64,000 bases of DNA, taken from the NCBI RefSeq assembly GCF_000757485.1, contig NZ_JPYO01000042.1, positions 269,944 to 333,943 of the forward strand, read 5' to 3'. Position numbers and translations under genes: made by a program. Each line of letters starts with the position of its first letter. The stretch's first letter is position 1. Shown piece by piece: positions 26,401 to 35,842 of this stretch. The DNA is from Achromobacter sp. RTa (GTDB taxonomy: Bacteria > Pseudomonadota > Gammaproteobacteria > Burkholderiales > Burkholderiaceae_B). The notes beneath the pieces are model-generated. The model was not told the DNA's origin and did not search any database. It saw nothing but the letters and a program-made list of their open reading frames with translations.

Positions 26401-26541
26401 CTTGGGGCGACCCTAGGCAAAAAATCTGCGAATGACATCGCAGCGTAGCGCAAAGCCGGGTTTACAGCTATGCAATCCTCTTCATATGGTTCATGGGCAA
26501 CGCATGCGATACCCTGCCCCGGGGTACAGGGGAAAACAGGC

Positions 26542-27279
26542 ATGAACACACTTCTCGAGAGCGTGCAGACTGCGCTGCGGCTCATCGTTTCGCTCGACCC
26601 GGTCCTGCTGGCCATCGTGGGCCGCTCGCTGGCGGTCAGCATCACTGCCTGTATCCTGGCCTGTACGCTGGGCATGGCGGCCGGCGCCTGGCTGAGCGTC
26701 GCCGCCTTTCGCGGAAAGCCGGCCGTCCTGACCCTGCTCAATACCTCGCTGGCCCTGCCTTCGGTGGTGGTCGGCCTGATCGTCTACCTGCTGCTGTCGC
26801 ATTCCGGCCCCCTGGGATTCCTGGGCTGGCTTTTCTCCTTCAAGGCGATGGTGCTGGCGCAGACCATTCTCGTCCTGCCCTTCGTCACCGCGCTGGTGCG
26901 CCAGGCAGTGGGCGACGCCGAGGCCGATCATGGCGAACAATTGCGCTCCCTGGGCGCGCCGGCCTCGATGCGGGGCCTGCTGCTGCTGTGGGACGAACGT
27001 TTCGCCCTCGTCACCATCGTGATCGCAGCCTTCGGGCGCGCCATCTCCGAAGTCGGAGCGGTCATGGTGGTCGGCGGCAATATCGACGGCTACACCCGCG
27101 TGATGACTACCGCGATCGCCCTGGAAACCAGCAAGGGAGACCTGCCCATGGCGATGGCCCTGGGCCTCGTGCTGCTGACCGTCGTGCTGGTGCTCAACAT
27201 CCTCGGCGCGATGGTGCGGCGCTGGCGGGAGCAGCGCGACGCAGGAGGCGCGTCGATCCTGGCGCGGGAGGCGCTATGA
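26542..27279 (+). CDS. tupB: tungstate-type ABC transporter permease (TupB-like)
   Basis: 245 residues with about five to six membrane helices and the inner-membrane permease (BPD_transp_1) EAA-type loop (DHGEQLRSLGAPASMRGLLLLWDE). This branch resembles tungstate TupB and related oxyanion permeases. It is followed without gaps by the ATPase and the binding protein (ATGA overlaps), the standard three-part cassette. I chose ATG 26542 over an upstream in-frame ATG at 26470 because the latter adds a non-hydrophobic leader. The Tup assignment rests mainly on the binding protein. Confidence 0.85.
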   Translation: MNTLLESVQTALRLIVSLDPVLLAIVGRSLAVSITACILACTLGMAAGAWLSVAAFRGKPAVLTLLNTSLALPSVVVGLIVYLLLSHSGPLGFLGWLFSFKAMVLAQTILVLPFVTALVRQAVGDAEADHGEQLRSLGAPASMRGLLLLWDERFALVTIVIAAFGRAISEVGAVMVVGGNIDGYTRVMTTAIALETSKGDLPMAMALGLVLLTVVLVLNILGAMVRRWREQRDAGGASILAREAL

Positions 27280-27971
27280 GCGCGCTGTTCGAACTGGACG
27301 GCGTCCACGTCCGTTATGGCGCAGTCCATGCCCTGCGCGACCTGCGGCTTACCATCGGCGCCGGTGAGCGCGTGGCGCTGGTCGGCGCCAATGGCAGCGG
27401 CAAAAGCACGCTGCTGCGCGTCCTTCATGGGCTGGCCCGCCCCAGTTCCGGCCGGGCGCGCTGCCTGCCGACGAATCGCCAGGCCATGCTGTTCCAGCAT
27501 CCGTATATGTTGCGGACCTCGGCCCTGAACAACGTCGCGCTGGGCCTGTGGCTGCGCGGCACGGCCTGGCGCCAGGCGCGCACGCGCGCCGCCCAGGCCC
27601 TGGAGCAGGTCGAGATGGGTGAACTGGCCGGACGCAATGCGCGCAGCCTGTCGGGCGGCCAGAAGCAGCGCCTGGCCCTGGCGCGCGCGTGGGCCCAGTC
27701 CCCGGAAGCCCTGCTGCTGGACGAACCGACCGCCAGCCTGGATCCGCATTCCAAGCGCGAAGTCGAGAATCTGATGCAGTTCTTCAGCGCCGGCCAGTCG
27801 GCCACCATGGTTTTCGCCAGCCACAACCTCGGCCAGGTGCAGCGCCTGGCCGACCGCGTCGTCTACCTGGACCACGGCCGGATCCTGGCCGATCTGCCCG
27901 TGCACGATTTTTTCAATGGCCCGCTGCCCGAAACCGCGAGTCTGTTCCTCAAAGGAGAACGCATCCTATGA
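27276..27971 (+). CDS. tupC: tungstate-type ABC transporter ATP-binding protein (TupC-like)
   Basis: 231-residue ATPase. Walker A GANGSGKST, Q-loop LFQHPYML, signature LSGGQKQRLALARA, Walker B ALLLDEPTASLD and switch His in FASHNLGQV are all intact. There is no C-terminal Mop-type regulatory domain, unlike ModC, which agrees with the Tup type. ATGA overlaps at both ends couple it to permease and binding protein. Confidence 0.87.
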   Translation: MSALFELDGVHVRYGAVHALRDLRLTIGAGERVALVGANGSGKSTLLRVLHGLARPSSGRARCLPTNRQAMLFQHPYMLRTSALNNVALGLWLRGTAWRQARTRAAQALEQVEMGELAGRNARSLSGGQKQRLALARAWAQSPEALLLDEPTASLDPHSKREVENLMQFFSAGQSATMVFASHNLGQVQRLADRVVYLDHGRILADLPVHDFFNGPLPETASLFLKGERIL

Positions 27972-28783
27972 ATCTGCTCACCACCCTCAAGTACGGCGCC
28001 GCATTCACCGGCCTGTCCGCGGCGTTCGCCATGGCTCCGGTCAAGGCCGAGACCATCACGATGGCCTCGACCACGTCCACCGAGCAGTCGGGGCTGTTCG
28101 CGCATCTGCTGCCCGCCTTCAAGGCCGCCAGCGGCATCGACATCAAGGTCGTCGCCCAGGGCACCGGCCAGGCCCTGGACACCGCCCGCCGCGGCGACGC
28201 CGACGTGGTCTTCGTGCACGATCAGGCCGCCGAAGAGAAGTTCGTGTCCGAAGGCTATGCGGTCAAGCGGTATCCGGTCATGTACAACGATTTCGTCCTC
28301 ATCGGCCCTTCCGCGGACCCGGCGGGCGCGAAGGGCAACGACATCGTCGCGGCCCTGAACAAGCTGGCTGCGGCCAACGCTCCCTTTATCTCCCGCGGAG
28401 ACAAGAGCGGCACACACGCGGCGGAGCTGCGCTACTGGAAGCAGGCGGGCCTCGACAACAAGGGATCGGGCTACAAGGAGTGCGGCTGCGGCATGGGTCC
28501 GGCGCTGAACATGGCGTCGTCGATGAACGCCTATGTGCTGTCCGATCGGGGCACGTGGCTCAGCTTCAAGAACCCGGGCGACCTGAAAGTGCTGGTCGAG
28601 GGCGACAAGAAGCTCTTCAACCAGTATGGCGTGATGGTGGTCAACCCCGCCAAGCACGCGCACGTCAAATCGGCCGCCGCCCAGAAGTTCGTCGACTGGG
28701 TGACCTCGAAGCCCGGGCAGGACACGATCGCCAGCTACAAGATCAACGGCCAGCAGCTGTTCTTCCCGAACGCCAATCCGTAG
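27968..28783 (+). CDS. tupA: tungstate-binding periplasmic protein (TupA-like)
   Basis: 271 residues with a signal peptide ending near PVKAE. The mature N terminus ITMASTTSTEQSGLFAHLLPAF carries the TupA hallmark TTST...SGL, part of the oxyanion site. Further family segments are GTGQALDTARRGDADVVFVHD, SRGDKSGTHAAELRYWK and YVLSDRGTWLSF. It would deliver tungstate (possibly molybdate) to the permease encoded upstream. Unusually it is the last, not the first, gene of the cassette. Tungstate supply beside a formate dehydrogenase hints at a W-containing or metal-flexible enzyme. Confidence 0.88.
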   Translation: MNLLTTLKYGAAFTGLSAAFAMAPVKAETITMASTTSTEQSGLFAHLLPAFKAASGIDIKVVAQGTGQALDTARRGDADVVFVHDQAAEEKFVSEGYAVKRYPVMYNDFVLIGPSADPAGAKGNDIVAALNKLAAANAPFISRGDKSGTHAAELRYWKQAGLDNKGSGYKECGCGMGPALNMASSMNAYVLSDRGTWLSFKNPGDLKVLVEGDKKLFNQYGVMVVNPAKHAHVKSAAAQKFVDWVTSKPGQDTIASYKINGQQLFFPNANP

Positions 28784-28799
28784 CGGCGATGAGCGGCCG

Positions 28800-29327
28800 T
28801 CAGGGCATGGACGCCAGCACCTGCTCCAGGGGCCAGGCGTGCGCCTGGACCAGGTCCGCCACGGCTTCGTAATCGTCCAGGCCGACCCAGGGCAGGCCGC
28901 CGCCGGAAGGCGGCGGCACATCGCTGACGATGGCGCCTATGCTGGCGTCGTCCGGATAGAGCCAGGGTTTCGCGTTGGCTTCGCGGTGCACCTCGATCTT
29001 GATGTGCGGATTGCGCTTGAAACCTTCAATGAGCACCAGGTCGACCACGCTCATGCGGCCCAGCAATTCGCCCAGCCCGGGCTCGGGCTCGCCGCGCAAT
29101 TCATGCATGATCGCCCAGCGCGCCGAGGAAGCCACCAGCACTTCGCTGGCGCCGGCCTCTCGGTGCAGGTAGGAATCCTTGCCCGGATGATCGATATCGA
29201 AAGCATGATGGGCATGCTTGAGCGTCGACACGCTCAGGCCCCGGGACTTCAGCACCGGTATCAGGCGCGTCAGCAGCTGCGTCTTGCCCGCGCCGCTCCA
29301 TCCGGCAAAACCTATCACTCGGGTCAT
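28800..29327 (-). CDS. mobB: MobB, molybdopterin-guanine dinucleotide adapter GTPase
   Basis: 175 residues. P-loop GWSGAGKT (residues 9-16), LKHAHHAFDIDHPGKDSYLHREAGA and LVLIEGFKRNPHIKIEV are the standard MobB motifs. It binds GTP and assists MobA in making the guanine dinucleotide form of the cofactor used by the formate dehydrogenase. Last gene of the minus-strand mobA-moeA-mobB operon, 8 nt after moeA; it converges with tupA. A longer in-frame extension exists but overlaps moeA. Confidence 0.93.
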   Translation of the reverse strand: MTRVIGFAGWSGAGKTQLLTRLIPVLKSRGLSVSTLKHAHHAFDIDHPGKDSYLHREAGASEVLVASSARWAIMHELRGEPEPGLGELLGRMSVVDLVLIEGFKRNPHIKIEVHREANAKPWLYPDDASIGAIVSDVPPPSGGGLPWVGLDDYEAVADLVQAHAWPLEQVLASMP

Positions 29328-29335
29328 CCGGCGCC

Positions 29336-30616
29336 TCAGATCAAGCCATCGAACGGCAGGACGTCGACATATTCGCCCGCGGCGATATTGCCTTGGTCGT
29401 GCCCCAATACCAGCAGGCCGTTGGCCTGGCTCATGCTGCGCAGGATGCCGGAGCCCTGCGAGCCCGTGATGGCCGCCTGCCAGCCGCCATCCGCGGCGCG
29501 CGTGACGATCGCGCGCTGGTATTCCGTGCGGCCGGGCTTCTTGCGTATGGGCCTGGGCGTCACACAGCGCAGGAGCGGCAGCGCTTGCGGTTCGGCGCCT
29601 CCCATGGCCAGGAGCGCGTCGCGCACCAGCGCGTAGAAGGTCACCATGACGGCCACGGGATTGCCCGGCAGGCCGAAAAGAATGGCCTGCCCGATGCGCC
29701 CGATGGCCAGGGGCCGCCCTGGCCGCATGGCGATCTTCCAGAACAGCACGTCGCCCAGGCGCGCCATGACCTTCTTGGTGTAGTCGGCTTCGCCCACGCT
29801 GACTCCGCCGGAGGTGATGACGACGTCGGCGTTGGCGGCCGCCGCCGCAAAGGCCTGTTCCAGGGAGGCCTCGTCGTCTCGCACCACGCCCATGTCCAGC
29901 ATCTCCACGCCCAGGCGCTGCAACATGCACCACAGCGTGTAGCGATTGCTGTCGTACACACAGCCCTCGTCCAGCGGTTCTCCGATGGAACGCAGTTCAT
30001 TGCCGGTGGAAAAGAACGCCACGCGCACGCGGCGCCGCACGGGAACCTCGCCCCGGCCCAGCGAGGCCAGCATGCCGATGTCTGCGGGCCGCAGCACGCG
30101 GCCGGCCGACAGGGCCGGCTCCCCGCGCGCCAGGTCTTCGCCCGCCAGGCGGCGATTGTCGCCCTGGCGCAGCATGCCCGCCGGGATGATGATGGCGCCG
30201 TTTTCCTGGCGCACGAACTCCTGCGGCACCACGGTATCCAGGCCGGCCGGCATGACCGCGCCGGTCATGATGCGCACGCACTGCCCCGGCCCCGCCACGC
30301 CCTCGAATTTTTCACCCGCCAGCCCGCTGCCCGCGACGTGCAGGACGGTGTCTCCCTCGGCGCGCAAGTCCTCGCCCCTGAGGGCATACCCGTCCATGGC
30401 CGAATTGTCGTGGGCGGGAACGTCAATGTCGGAGATGATGTCCCGGGCCAGTGTGCGGCCCAGCGCCGCCCGCAGGGGCAGGACCTCGACGGCGTTCAGG
30501 CGCGGGACCAGGCGGTCGATGAACTCCCGCGCCTGGCCGATGGGCAGGGCATTCGGATCATAGCCGTCGACACAGGATGCGATGGCCGCGAGGGTCTCGG
30601 GACGGTCGGTGCTCAT
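29336..30616 (-). CDS. moeA: MoeA, molybdopterin molybdenumtransferase
   Basis: 426 residues, full length. MoeA inserts Mo (or W) into adenylylated molybdopterin. Visible landmarks: the substrate-site motif [30 protein letters not shown], the MoCF-fold core ([13 protein letters not shown] [38 protein letters not shown]), [10 protein letters not shown] and [14 protein letters not shown]. The ATG overlaps the mobA stop, so the two are translationally coupled. Confidence 0.95.
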   Translation of the reverse strand: MSTDRPETLAAIASCVDGYDPNALPIGQAREFIDRLVPRLNAVEVLPLRAALGRTLARDIISDIDVPAHDNSAMDGYALRGEDLRAEGDTVLHVAGSGLAGEKFEGVAGPGQCVRIMTGAVMPAGLDTVVPQEFVRQENGAIIIPAGMLRQGDNRRLAGEDLARGEPALSAGRVLRPADIGMLASLGRGEVPVRRRVRVAFFSTGNELRSIGEPLDEGCVYDSNRYTLWCMLQRLGVEMLDMGVVRDDEASLEQAFAAAAANADVVITSGGVSVGEADYTKKVMARLGDVLFWKIAMRPGRPLAIGRIGQAILFGLPGNPVAVMVTFYALVRDALLAMGGAEPQALPLLRCVTPRPIRKKPGRTEYQRAIVTRAADGGWQAAITGSQGSGILRSMSQANGLLVLGHDQGNIAAGEYVDVLPFDGLI

Positions 30617-31209
30617 GATTGAAGCTGCTGCAATTCGGTTAGGGTGTTGGCGCCGGCGAAAGCATGCGCATCCTCGAACAGGACCTCGACGCAGGCGTGG
30701 CTGGCGGTCCAGATGTCGATCTTTCTCTGCCCGCTATCCAGGAACGCCAGCAGGCTGCCCAGCAATGCGGTCTTGAGCAGGCAAAACACAGGCTGGGTTC
30801 GCGTTACGCCGTCCTCGAGCGTGGCCACCATGGCGATGTCGGCACCGGCCTCTTGCAGGGCCGCTGCCAGGCGCTCCACCATGTCCGGCGGAAACAGCGG
30901 CGAATCGCAAGGCACGGTGACGAGGTACTCGGTTTCGCAGCGCTCCAGCCCCGCGGCGAAACCCGCCAGCGGCCCCGCGAAATCGGTAGAGGCATCGGGC
31001 CATACGGGCGCGCCCAGGGACTCGTACGCGGACAGGTTGCGGTTCGCGTTGATCATGATTTCCCCGACCTGCGGCCCCAGGCGCAGCAAAGCGTGCATCG
31101 CCAGGGGAATGCCCTGGAAATTCTGCAAGCCCTTGTCCACGCCCCCCATGCGGCTACCTCGCCCGCCGGCCAGGATCAACCCGGTGATTTGGCTTTTATT
31201 TATCATCAT
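30613..31209 (-). CDS. mobA: MobA, molybdenum cofactor guanylyltransferase
   Basis: 198 residues. The nucleotidyltransferase motif [18 protein letters not shown] lies at the N terminus, and [18 protein letters not shown] (the metal-binding D) in the middle. It joins GMP to Mo-molybdopterin to give MGD. There are two consecutive ATGs (31209 and 31206); an in-frame extension to 31248 lacks support. First gene of the mobA-moeA-mobB operon. This cofactor operon lies within 10 kb of the formate dehydrogenase that consumes the product. Confidence 0.94.
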   Translation of the reverse strand: MMINKSQITGLILAGGRGSRMGGVDKGLQNFQGIPLAMHALLRLGPQVGEIMINANRNLSAYESLGAPVWPDASTDFAGPLAGFAAGLERCETEYLVTVPCDSPLFPPDMVERLAAALQEAGADIAMVATLEDGVTRTQPVFCLLKTALLGSLLAFLDSGQRKIDIWTASHACVEVLFEDAHAFAGANTLTELQQLQS

Positions 31210-31287
31210 GCTCACGAGTTCCGGCCGCGCGTGCGGCCCTGCGGTCATAGCAGCCAGTATAGCGGCTGCTGCCCCCGGATATCGCCT

Positions 31288-32451
31288 CTACAGGCGCAGC
31301 CAGCCGCGTCTCGTCGCGTAGTGCAGCGCACAGCCCAGGAGGAAGCCGGCGGCCACGTTCCAGATGCAGACCGCCGCGCTGGCCAGCACCACCGCGCGCT
31401 CTTCCCTTGCTTCGGGCAGACGGCCGTTTCCCGCCGCCAGCTGCAGTCCGGTGATGAACAGCAGCACGCCCAGCACGGCCGGCGGAAACAGCTGGAACAG
31501 CGTTACCACCGTGCCGCTGAAGAACAGCGCCAGAACGAGCAGCAGGCCGCCCAGGATCACTACCGAGCCGCCCGTGCGCGCGCCGAAGGCCACATGGCCG
31601 GCCATGCCGCCCGCGCCATGGCACATCGGCACCCCTCCGCTCACGCCCGCGAACAGGTTCATCAGCCCCGTGGAGAAGGCGATTCCGCTTTCGGAAACGG
31701 GACGCTCGGGAAAGAGCCGGTTGTTTTCCCGGCTGATGGCGAGAATGGCGTTGCCCAGCGTCAGCGGGATCTGCGGCAGGACCAGCAAAACGATGGCCAC
31801 GAAGACCTGGTTCCAGTCCAGCTCGCCCAATTCCCAGCTTGGCAGGCGCAGGGCCGGCGGCGTCGACGCCAGCTCGGCCAGAAGCGCAGGCTGGCGCCAG
31901 ATTCCCAGCGTCGCGCCGAACAACAGGAGGAAGAACATGGCAGGAAGACGCCTGCTGCGCAGCAGCGCCAGCGCCATCGCCCCGGCGGCCACGGCGACCA
32001 GCAGGTCGCCATGCATCATCTTCACGCCTTGCAGCATGAAGCCCACGCCCAAGCCCAGCAGGATCGCATAGACCACGGTAGCCGGCACCCAGCGCGCGAC
32101 GTGGCGCATGAAGCCGCTGAGCGCCAGCAACAGCCACACCAGCCCCGTGGCCAGCGCGGCGACGTGGACCGCTCCGGGGGTGACCACGGCGGTCTGCACG
32201 GCCTGGATGGAAGCCGCGGCGCCGATGGCCTTCATGGGCTGCACCGGGATGGGAGTCCGGTAATACAGGCCGCACACGAGCATGGACAGGCCGAACGCGA
32301 ACAGAATGCCAAAGGGATCCATGCCCAGCACGCCGATATAGGCGGCTATGAACGGAATCAATGTTCCCAGGTCGCCGAACGCGCCCGCCCACTCCATCTT
32401 GTCGTAGCGATTGGACGGCGGCGCGGCGGAGGAGGCATCTGAATCAGTCAT
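31288..32451 (-). CDS. MOT1-type sulfate/molybdate transporter
   Basis: 387 residues with 10 or more hydrophobic segments. The N-terminal EWAGAFGDLGTLIPFIAAYI and TPIPVQPMKAIGAAA are the signatures of the MOT1 branch related to the SulP family, which moves molybdate in algae, plants and bacteria. A second repeat-like motif (GNAILAISRENNRLFPERPVSE and GGVPMCHGAGGMAGHVAFGARTGGS) is also typical. Its position, 78 nt upstream of the mobA start and on the same strand, supports molybdate rather than sulfate as cargo. Together with TupBCA the window would hold two Mo/W import routes. Confidence 0.85.
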   Translation of the reverse strand: MTDSDASSAAPPSNRYDKMEWAGAFGDLGTLIPFIAAYIGVLGMDPFGILFAFGLSMLVCGLYYRTPIPVQPMKAIGAAASIQAVQTAVVTPGAVHVAALATGLVWLLLALSGFMRHVARWVPATVVYAILLGLGVGFMLQGVKMMHGDLLVAVAAGAMALALLRSRRLPAMFFLLLFGATLGIWRQPALLAELASTPPALRLPSWELGELDWNQVFVAIVLLVLPQIPLTLGNAILAISRENNRLFPERPVSESGIAFSTGLMNLFAGVSGGVPMCHGAGGMAGHVAFGARTGGSVVILGGLLLVLALFFSGTVVTLFQLFPPAVLGVLLFITGLQLAAGNGRLPEAREERAVVLASAAVCIWNVAAGFLLGCALHYATRRGWLRL

Positions 32452-32583
32452 GGAGACACGTTCCAGAAAATTGGGCCGGCCCGCAGGCAGGAAGCGCTCG
32501 CTTCAGGCCGGACTTGGCGGGCATGCAGCATCTTACCGCGGCGAATTCGGCCGGGAGCGGCCTGGCGGCACGAACGACGACGG

Positions 32584-33306
32584 CTAATGCTCGCGGATCA
32601 GCGTCGTCGAAAACTCGTAGCGGCCGGCCGGATGATGCGAGCACGACACTTCGACGATGTGGCCCGCCTGATCCTTGTAGTGCCGCAGGATGTACAGGCC
32701 GGGCGATTCCGGCGCCACCTCCAGCGCGCGCGCGGCGGCCGCGGGCAAGGCGCAGGCGGAGATGGTCTGCTCGACCGATGCAATGCGCCGGCCGTAATGT
32801 TCTTCGATCAGTTCCGACACCAGCCGGTCGGGATGCTTGCGCACCAGCGCGCGCACGCCCTTGTAATGCGCGTCGACGTATAGCTCCGTCCACACGACCG
32901 GCGGCTGGCCGTCGGCCCCACGCGTGGACGAGAACTTCAGCCATCGGGTGCCGGGACCCACTCCCAGCCGGGCGGCAAGGTCCACGTCCACCACCACCTC
33001 CTGGATCTGCCGGATGCTGCGCGGCGTGCGCGCCGCCAGCTGGACCAGATCTTCCAGGGAACGCAAGGACTGGCTGAAACCCGCCTTGGGACGGGCGGCC
33101 GTCACCACCGTGCCGCTGCCCCGGCGGCGCGCGATCAGGCCCAGGTCCTGCAGTTGGCGCAAGGCCGCGCGGACGGTGTGGCGGCTCGCGTCGAATTCCT
33201 CGGCCAAGGCGTTCTCGGCGGGCAATACCGTACCCACGGGATATTCCTCGCTGGCGATACGTCGCGCCAACTCTTCCGAGATGCGGGTGTACAGCGTAAT
33301 GGACAT
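32584..33306 (-). CDS. GntR-family (HutC subfamily) transcriptional regulator
   Basis: 240 residues. The N-terminal GntR winged helix (LARRIASEEYPVGTVLPAENALAEEFDASRHTVRAALRQLQDLGL, about residues 12-56) is followed by a UTRA-type effector domain (from about ARLGVGPGTRWLKFSSTR to the end). I place the start at ATG 33306; the open frame extends further but without a better start. It is divergent from a lyase-Bug-fumarase operon and probably represses it through the inverted repeat at 33411-33442. The ligand is likely the carboxylic acid degraded by that operon. Confidence 0.9.
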   Translation of the reverse strand: MSITLYTRISEELARRIASEEYPVGTVLPAENALAEEFDASRHTVRAALRQLQDLGLIARRRGSGTVVTAARPKAGFSQSLRSLEDLVQLAARTPRSIRQIQEVVVDVDLAARLGVGPGTRWLKFSSTRGADGQPPVVWTELYVDAHYKGVRALVRKHPDRLVSELIEEHYGRRIASVEQTISACALPAAAARALEVAPESPGLYILRHYKDQAGHIVEVSCSHHPAGRYEFSTTLIREH

Positions 33307-33410
33307 GGCAGGGGGGTGGTTGGCGATACCCCGCATTCTATCCGTTGCCGCCCGGGCGGCCTCTTCTACGGGTAATCCCCGGCGTTGACGTCCCCTTTTG
33401 CGCCTGCTTA

Positions 33411-33442
33411 AATGTACGTACAACTTTTTATGAGCGTACATT
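33411..33442. promoter_or_regulatory. candidate GntR operator (perfect inverted repeat)
   Basis: AATGTACG (33411-33418) and its exact complement CGTACATT (33435-33442) are separated by 16 nt. The left arm is part of a second 10-bp palindrome, TGTACGTACA (33413-33422). It lies between the divergent GntR and lyase genes, so binding would block the lyase promoter or its ribosome access. The presence of operator symmetry here also argues that the lyase start is the ATG at 33445 and not the earlier ones at 33412 or 33430. Confidence 0.65.
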
Positions 33443-33444
33443 TT

Positions 33445-34800
33445 ATGCCGATCTCGGTTCTCGAATCCACCTTGTTCAAAGACATGTTCGGCACCGCCGC
33501 GATGCGCGCGGTGTTCGACGATGCCGCCACCGTGCGGCGCTACGTGGAAACCGAAGTGGCGCTGGCCCGCGTGCAGGGCAGGCTAGGCATCATCCCGCCC
33601 GAGGCTGCCGGCGCAATCGAGGCCCGCGCCGACGCGGCCGCCATCGATATGGACGAATTGCGCAGGGAAACCGAGATCGTCGGCTATCCCATCCTGCCGC
33701 TGGTGCACCAGCTGTCGCGGATGTGCGGCGCCGAAGGCGAATACCTGCACTGGGGCGCCACCACGCAAGACATCATGGATACCGCGACCGTGCTGCAGGT
33801 GCGCGACGCCCTGGCGATCATCGACGAAGACCTGGCCGCCCTGGACGGCATCCTCGACGCGCTGGCGCTGCGGTATCGCGACACGCCCATGGCGGGGCGC
33901 ACCCATCTGCAGCACGCCCTGCCCATCACCTTCGGCTATAAGGCCGCCGTCTGGCTGCTGATGGTGCGCCGCCATCGCGAACGGCTGGCGCAGCTGCGTC
34001 CGCGCGTGCTGGCCGGCCAGTTCGGCGGCGCGGCCGGCACCCTGGCATCCCTGGGAGACGAGGGCCTGGCGGTGCACGCCGCCTTGATGCAGGAGCTGGA
34101 TCTGGCCGCCACGCCGGTAACCTGGCACGTGGCCCGCGACGGCCTGGCGGAAACCGTGCAATTCCTGGCGCTGGTGGCAGGATCGCTGGGCAAGATCGCC
34201 GTGGACATCATGCTGATGATGACCAACGAACTGGGCGAAGCCTACGAACCGTTCGTGAAGGGCCGCGGGGCGTCCAGCACCATGCCGCAAAAACGCAACC
34301 CGATTTCGTGCGAGCTGATGTGGAGCGCATCCAAGACCGTCCGCCAGCACGCGGGCCTGGCGCTGGACGCCATGCTGCAGGACTTCGAGCGCGCCACCGG
34401 GCCATGGCATGTCGAATGGACGGCCGTGCCGGAAGCCTTCGTGCTGACCGCGGGCGCCCTGCACCAGGCGCGGTTCATGCTGGGCGGCCTGGAAGTGGAC
34501 ACCGCGCGCATGGCAAGCAACCTGGACCTGTCGGGCGGGCTCATCGTGGCCGAGGCGGTAATGATGGGGCTGGCCCCGCATATCGGTCGCCAGACCGCGC
34601 ACGACGTGGTGTATGACGCATGCCGCGACGCCGCCACCTCCCGGCGGCGGCTGGCCGACGTGCTGAAAGACGATGCGCGGGTCGTCGAACGGCTGGCCCC
34701 CGAGGCCATCGAACGCCTCTGCGCCCCCGCCAACTACCTGGGGGCCGCTCCCGACATGGTGGACCGCATGCGGGCCCGCCCCTACACCGGGCCGGCCTGA
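33445..34800 (+). CDS. fumarase/aspartase-superfamily lyase (PcaB/adenylosuccinate-lyase-like)
   Basis: 451 residues. These tetramers eliminate a C-N or C-O bond from a succinyl-type substrate, most releasing fumarate. The N terminus (LFKDMFGTAAMRAVFDDAATVRRYVETEVALARVQ) is like 3-carboxymuconate cycloisomerase and purine adenylosuccinate lyases. HWGATTQDIMDTA and AGRTHLQHALPITFG are the first two conserved regions, and the superfamily signature is GASSTMPQKRNPIS near residue 280. It is followed by a Bug receptor and a class I fumarase, so fumarate is the likely product. The exact substrate cannot be read from sequence. Start uncertain: in-frame ATGs at 33412 and 33430 fall inside the operator. 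Confidence 0.85.
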   Translation: MPISVLESTLFKDMFGTAAMRAVFDDAATVRRYVETEVALARVQGRLGIIPPEAAGAIEARADAAAIDMDELRRETEIVGYPILPLVHQLSRMCGAEGEYLHWGATTQDIMDTATVLQVRDALAIIDEDLAALDGILDALALRYRDTPMAGRTHLQHALPITFGYKAAVWLLMVRRHRERLAQLRPRVLAGQFGGAAGTLASLGDEGLAVHAALMQELDLAATPVTWHVARDGLAETVQFLALVAGSLGKIAVDIMLMMTNELGEAYEPFVKGRGASSTMPQKRNPISCELMWSASKTVRQHAGLALDAMLQDFERATGPWHVEWTAVPEAFVLTAGALHQARFMLGGLEVDTARMASNLDLSGGLIVAEAVMMGLAPHIGRQTAHDVVYDACRDAATSRRRLADVLKDDARVVERLAPEAIERLCAPANYLGAAPDMVDRMRARPYTGPA

Positions 34801-34848
34801 GCGGCGGCCCTTCCCTGATCCATAAAAGCAACAGGACGGAGACAACTC

Positions 34849-35829
34849 ATGAAGAACTGGATAGCGGCATTGGCCGCGGCGGGCGCGTTCGCCTTACCGA
34901 TGGGCGCGCAAGCGCAGGACAACTACCCCAGCCGGGCGATCACCTGGATCGTGCCCTTCTCGGCCGGCGGCCCGACGGATGCAATGGCGCGCAATGTGGC
35001 GAACCGCGTCGCGCAGGAACTCAACCAGACGATCCTGATCGAGAACGTCGGCGGCGCGGGCGGCACCATCGGCGCGGCCAAGGCGGCCAAGTCCGCGCCC
35101 GACGGCTATACCTTCCTGGTGGGGCATATCGGCTACATGGCGGCGGCGCCGTCGCTCTATGCCCGACTGCCCTACGATCCGGTCAAGGATTTCCAGGCCG
35201 TGTTCCGCTTCCCCGACACGCCGCTGGTGCTGCTGGTGGGCGAATCATCGCCGCACAAATCGCTGCCGGAACTGATCGCCTATGGCAAGCAGCACCCGGG
35301 CAAGCTGAATTTCAGCAACGCGGGCGTTGGATCCACCTCCCACCTTGTGGCCGCCATGTTCGCCAGCCAGGCGGGCATCACCATCACCCCCATCGCGTAC
35401 AAGGGCGCGGGCCCCGCGCTGAACGACCTGATGGGCAACCAGGTGGACGCCATGTTCGACCAGACCAATACCGCCCTGCCGCAAACCAGGGGCGGCAAGG
35501 TCCGGGCGCTGGGGCTGACCTCGCCCGACCGCATGGCGCAATATCCCGACGTGCCCACCATGGCGGAAAAGGCAATCCCCGGCTTCCAGGTCTCTACGTG
35601 GTACGGTTTGTATGCGCCGAAAGGAACACCGGACAAGATCGTGCAGACCATGTACCAAGCCTGGCAGAAGGCGCTGAAGGACAGCGCGTTCACCGGCAAG
35701 ATGGCCGAGCAGGGTATCCAGTTGCTGCCGCCCGCCCAATACGCTCCCGCCGCCTTCCAGCAGTTCACCGCCGACGAGGGCAAACGCTGGGCCCAGGTGA
35801 TCAAGCAAGCCGGCATATCGCTGCAATAA
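34849..35829 (+). CDS. Bug/TctC-type periplasmic solute receptor
   Basis: 326 residues. Signal peptide ends at GAQAQ. The mature part shows the Bug family pattern: NYPSRAITWIVPFSAGGPTDAMAR, IENVGGAGGTIGAAKAAKSAPDGYTFL, ITPIAYKGAGPALNDLMGNQVDAMFDQ and the C-terminal KRWAQVIKQAGISLQ. Such receptors bind carboxylates for tripartite tricarboxylate transporters, but no TctA/TctB genes are nearby, so it is an orphan. It sits between lyase and fumarase, 48 nt after the lyase, with GGAGA before ATG 34849. Its ligand is probably the lyase substrate. Confidence 0.9.
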   Translation: MKNWIAALAAAGAFALPMGAQAQDNYPSRAITWIVPFSAGGPTDAMARNVANRVAQELNQTILIENVGGAGGTIGAAKAAKSAPDGYTFLVGHIGYMAAAPSLYARLPYDPVKDFQAVFRFPDTPLVLLVGESSPHKSLPELIAYGKQHPGKLNFSNAGVGSTSHLVAAMFASQAGITITPIAYKGAGPALNDLMGNQVDAMFDQTNTALPQTRGGKVRALGLTSPDRMAQYPDVPTMAEKAIPGFQVSTWYGLYAPKGTPDKIVQTMYQAWQKALKDSAFTGKMAEQGIQLLPPAQYAPAAFQQFTADEGKRWAQVIKQAGISLQ

Positions 35830-35842
35830 GGAGCGTTGGATC

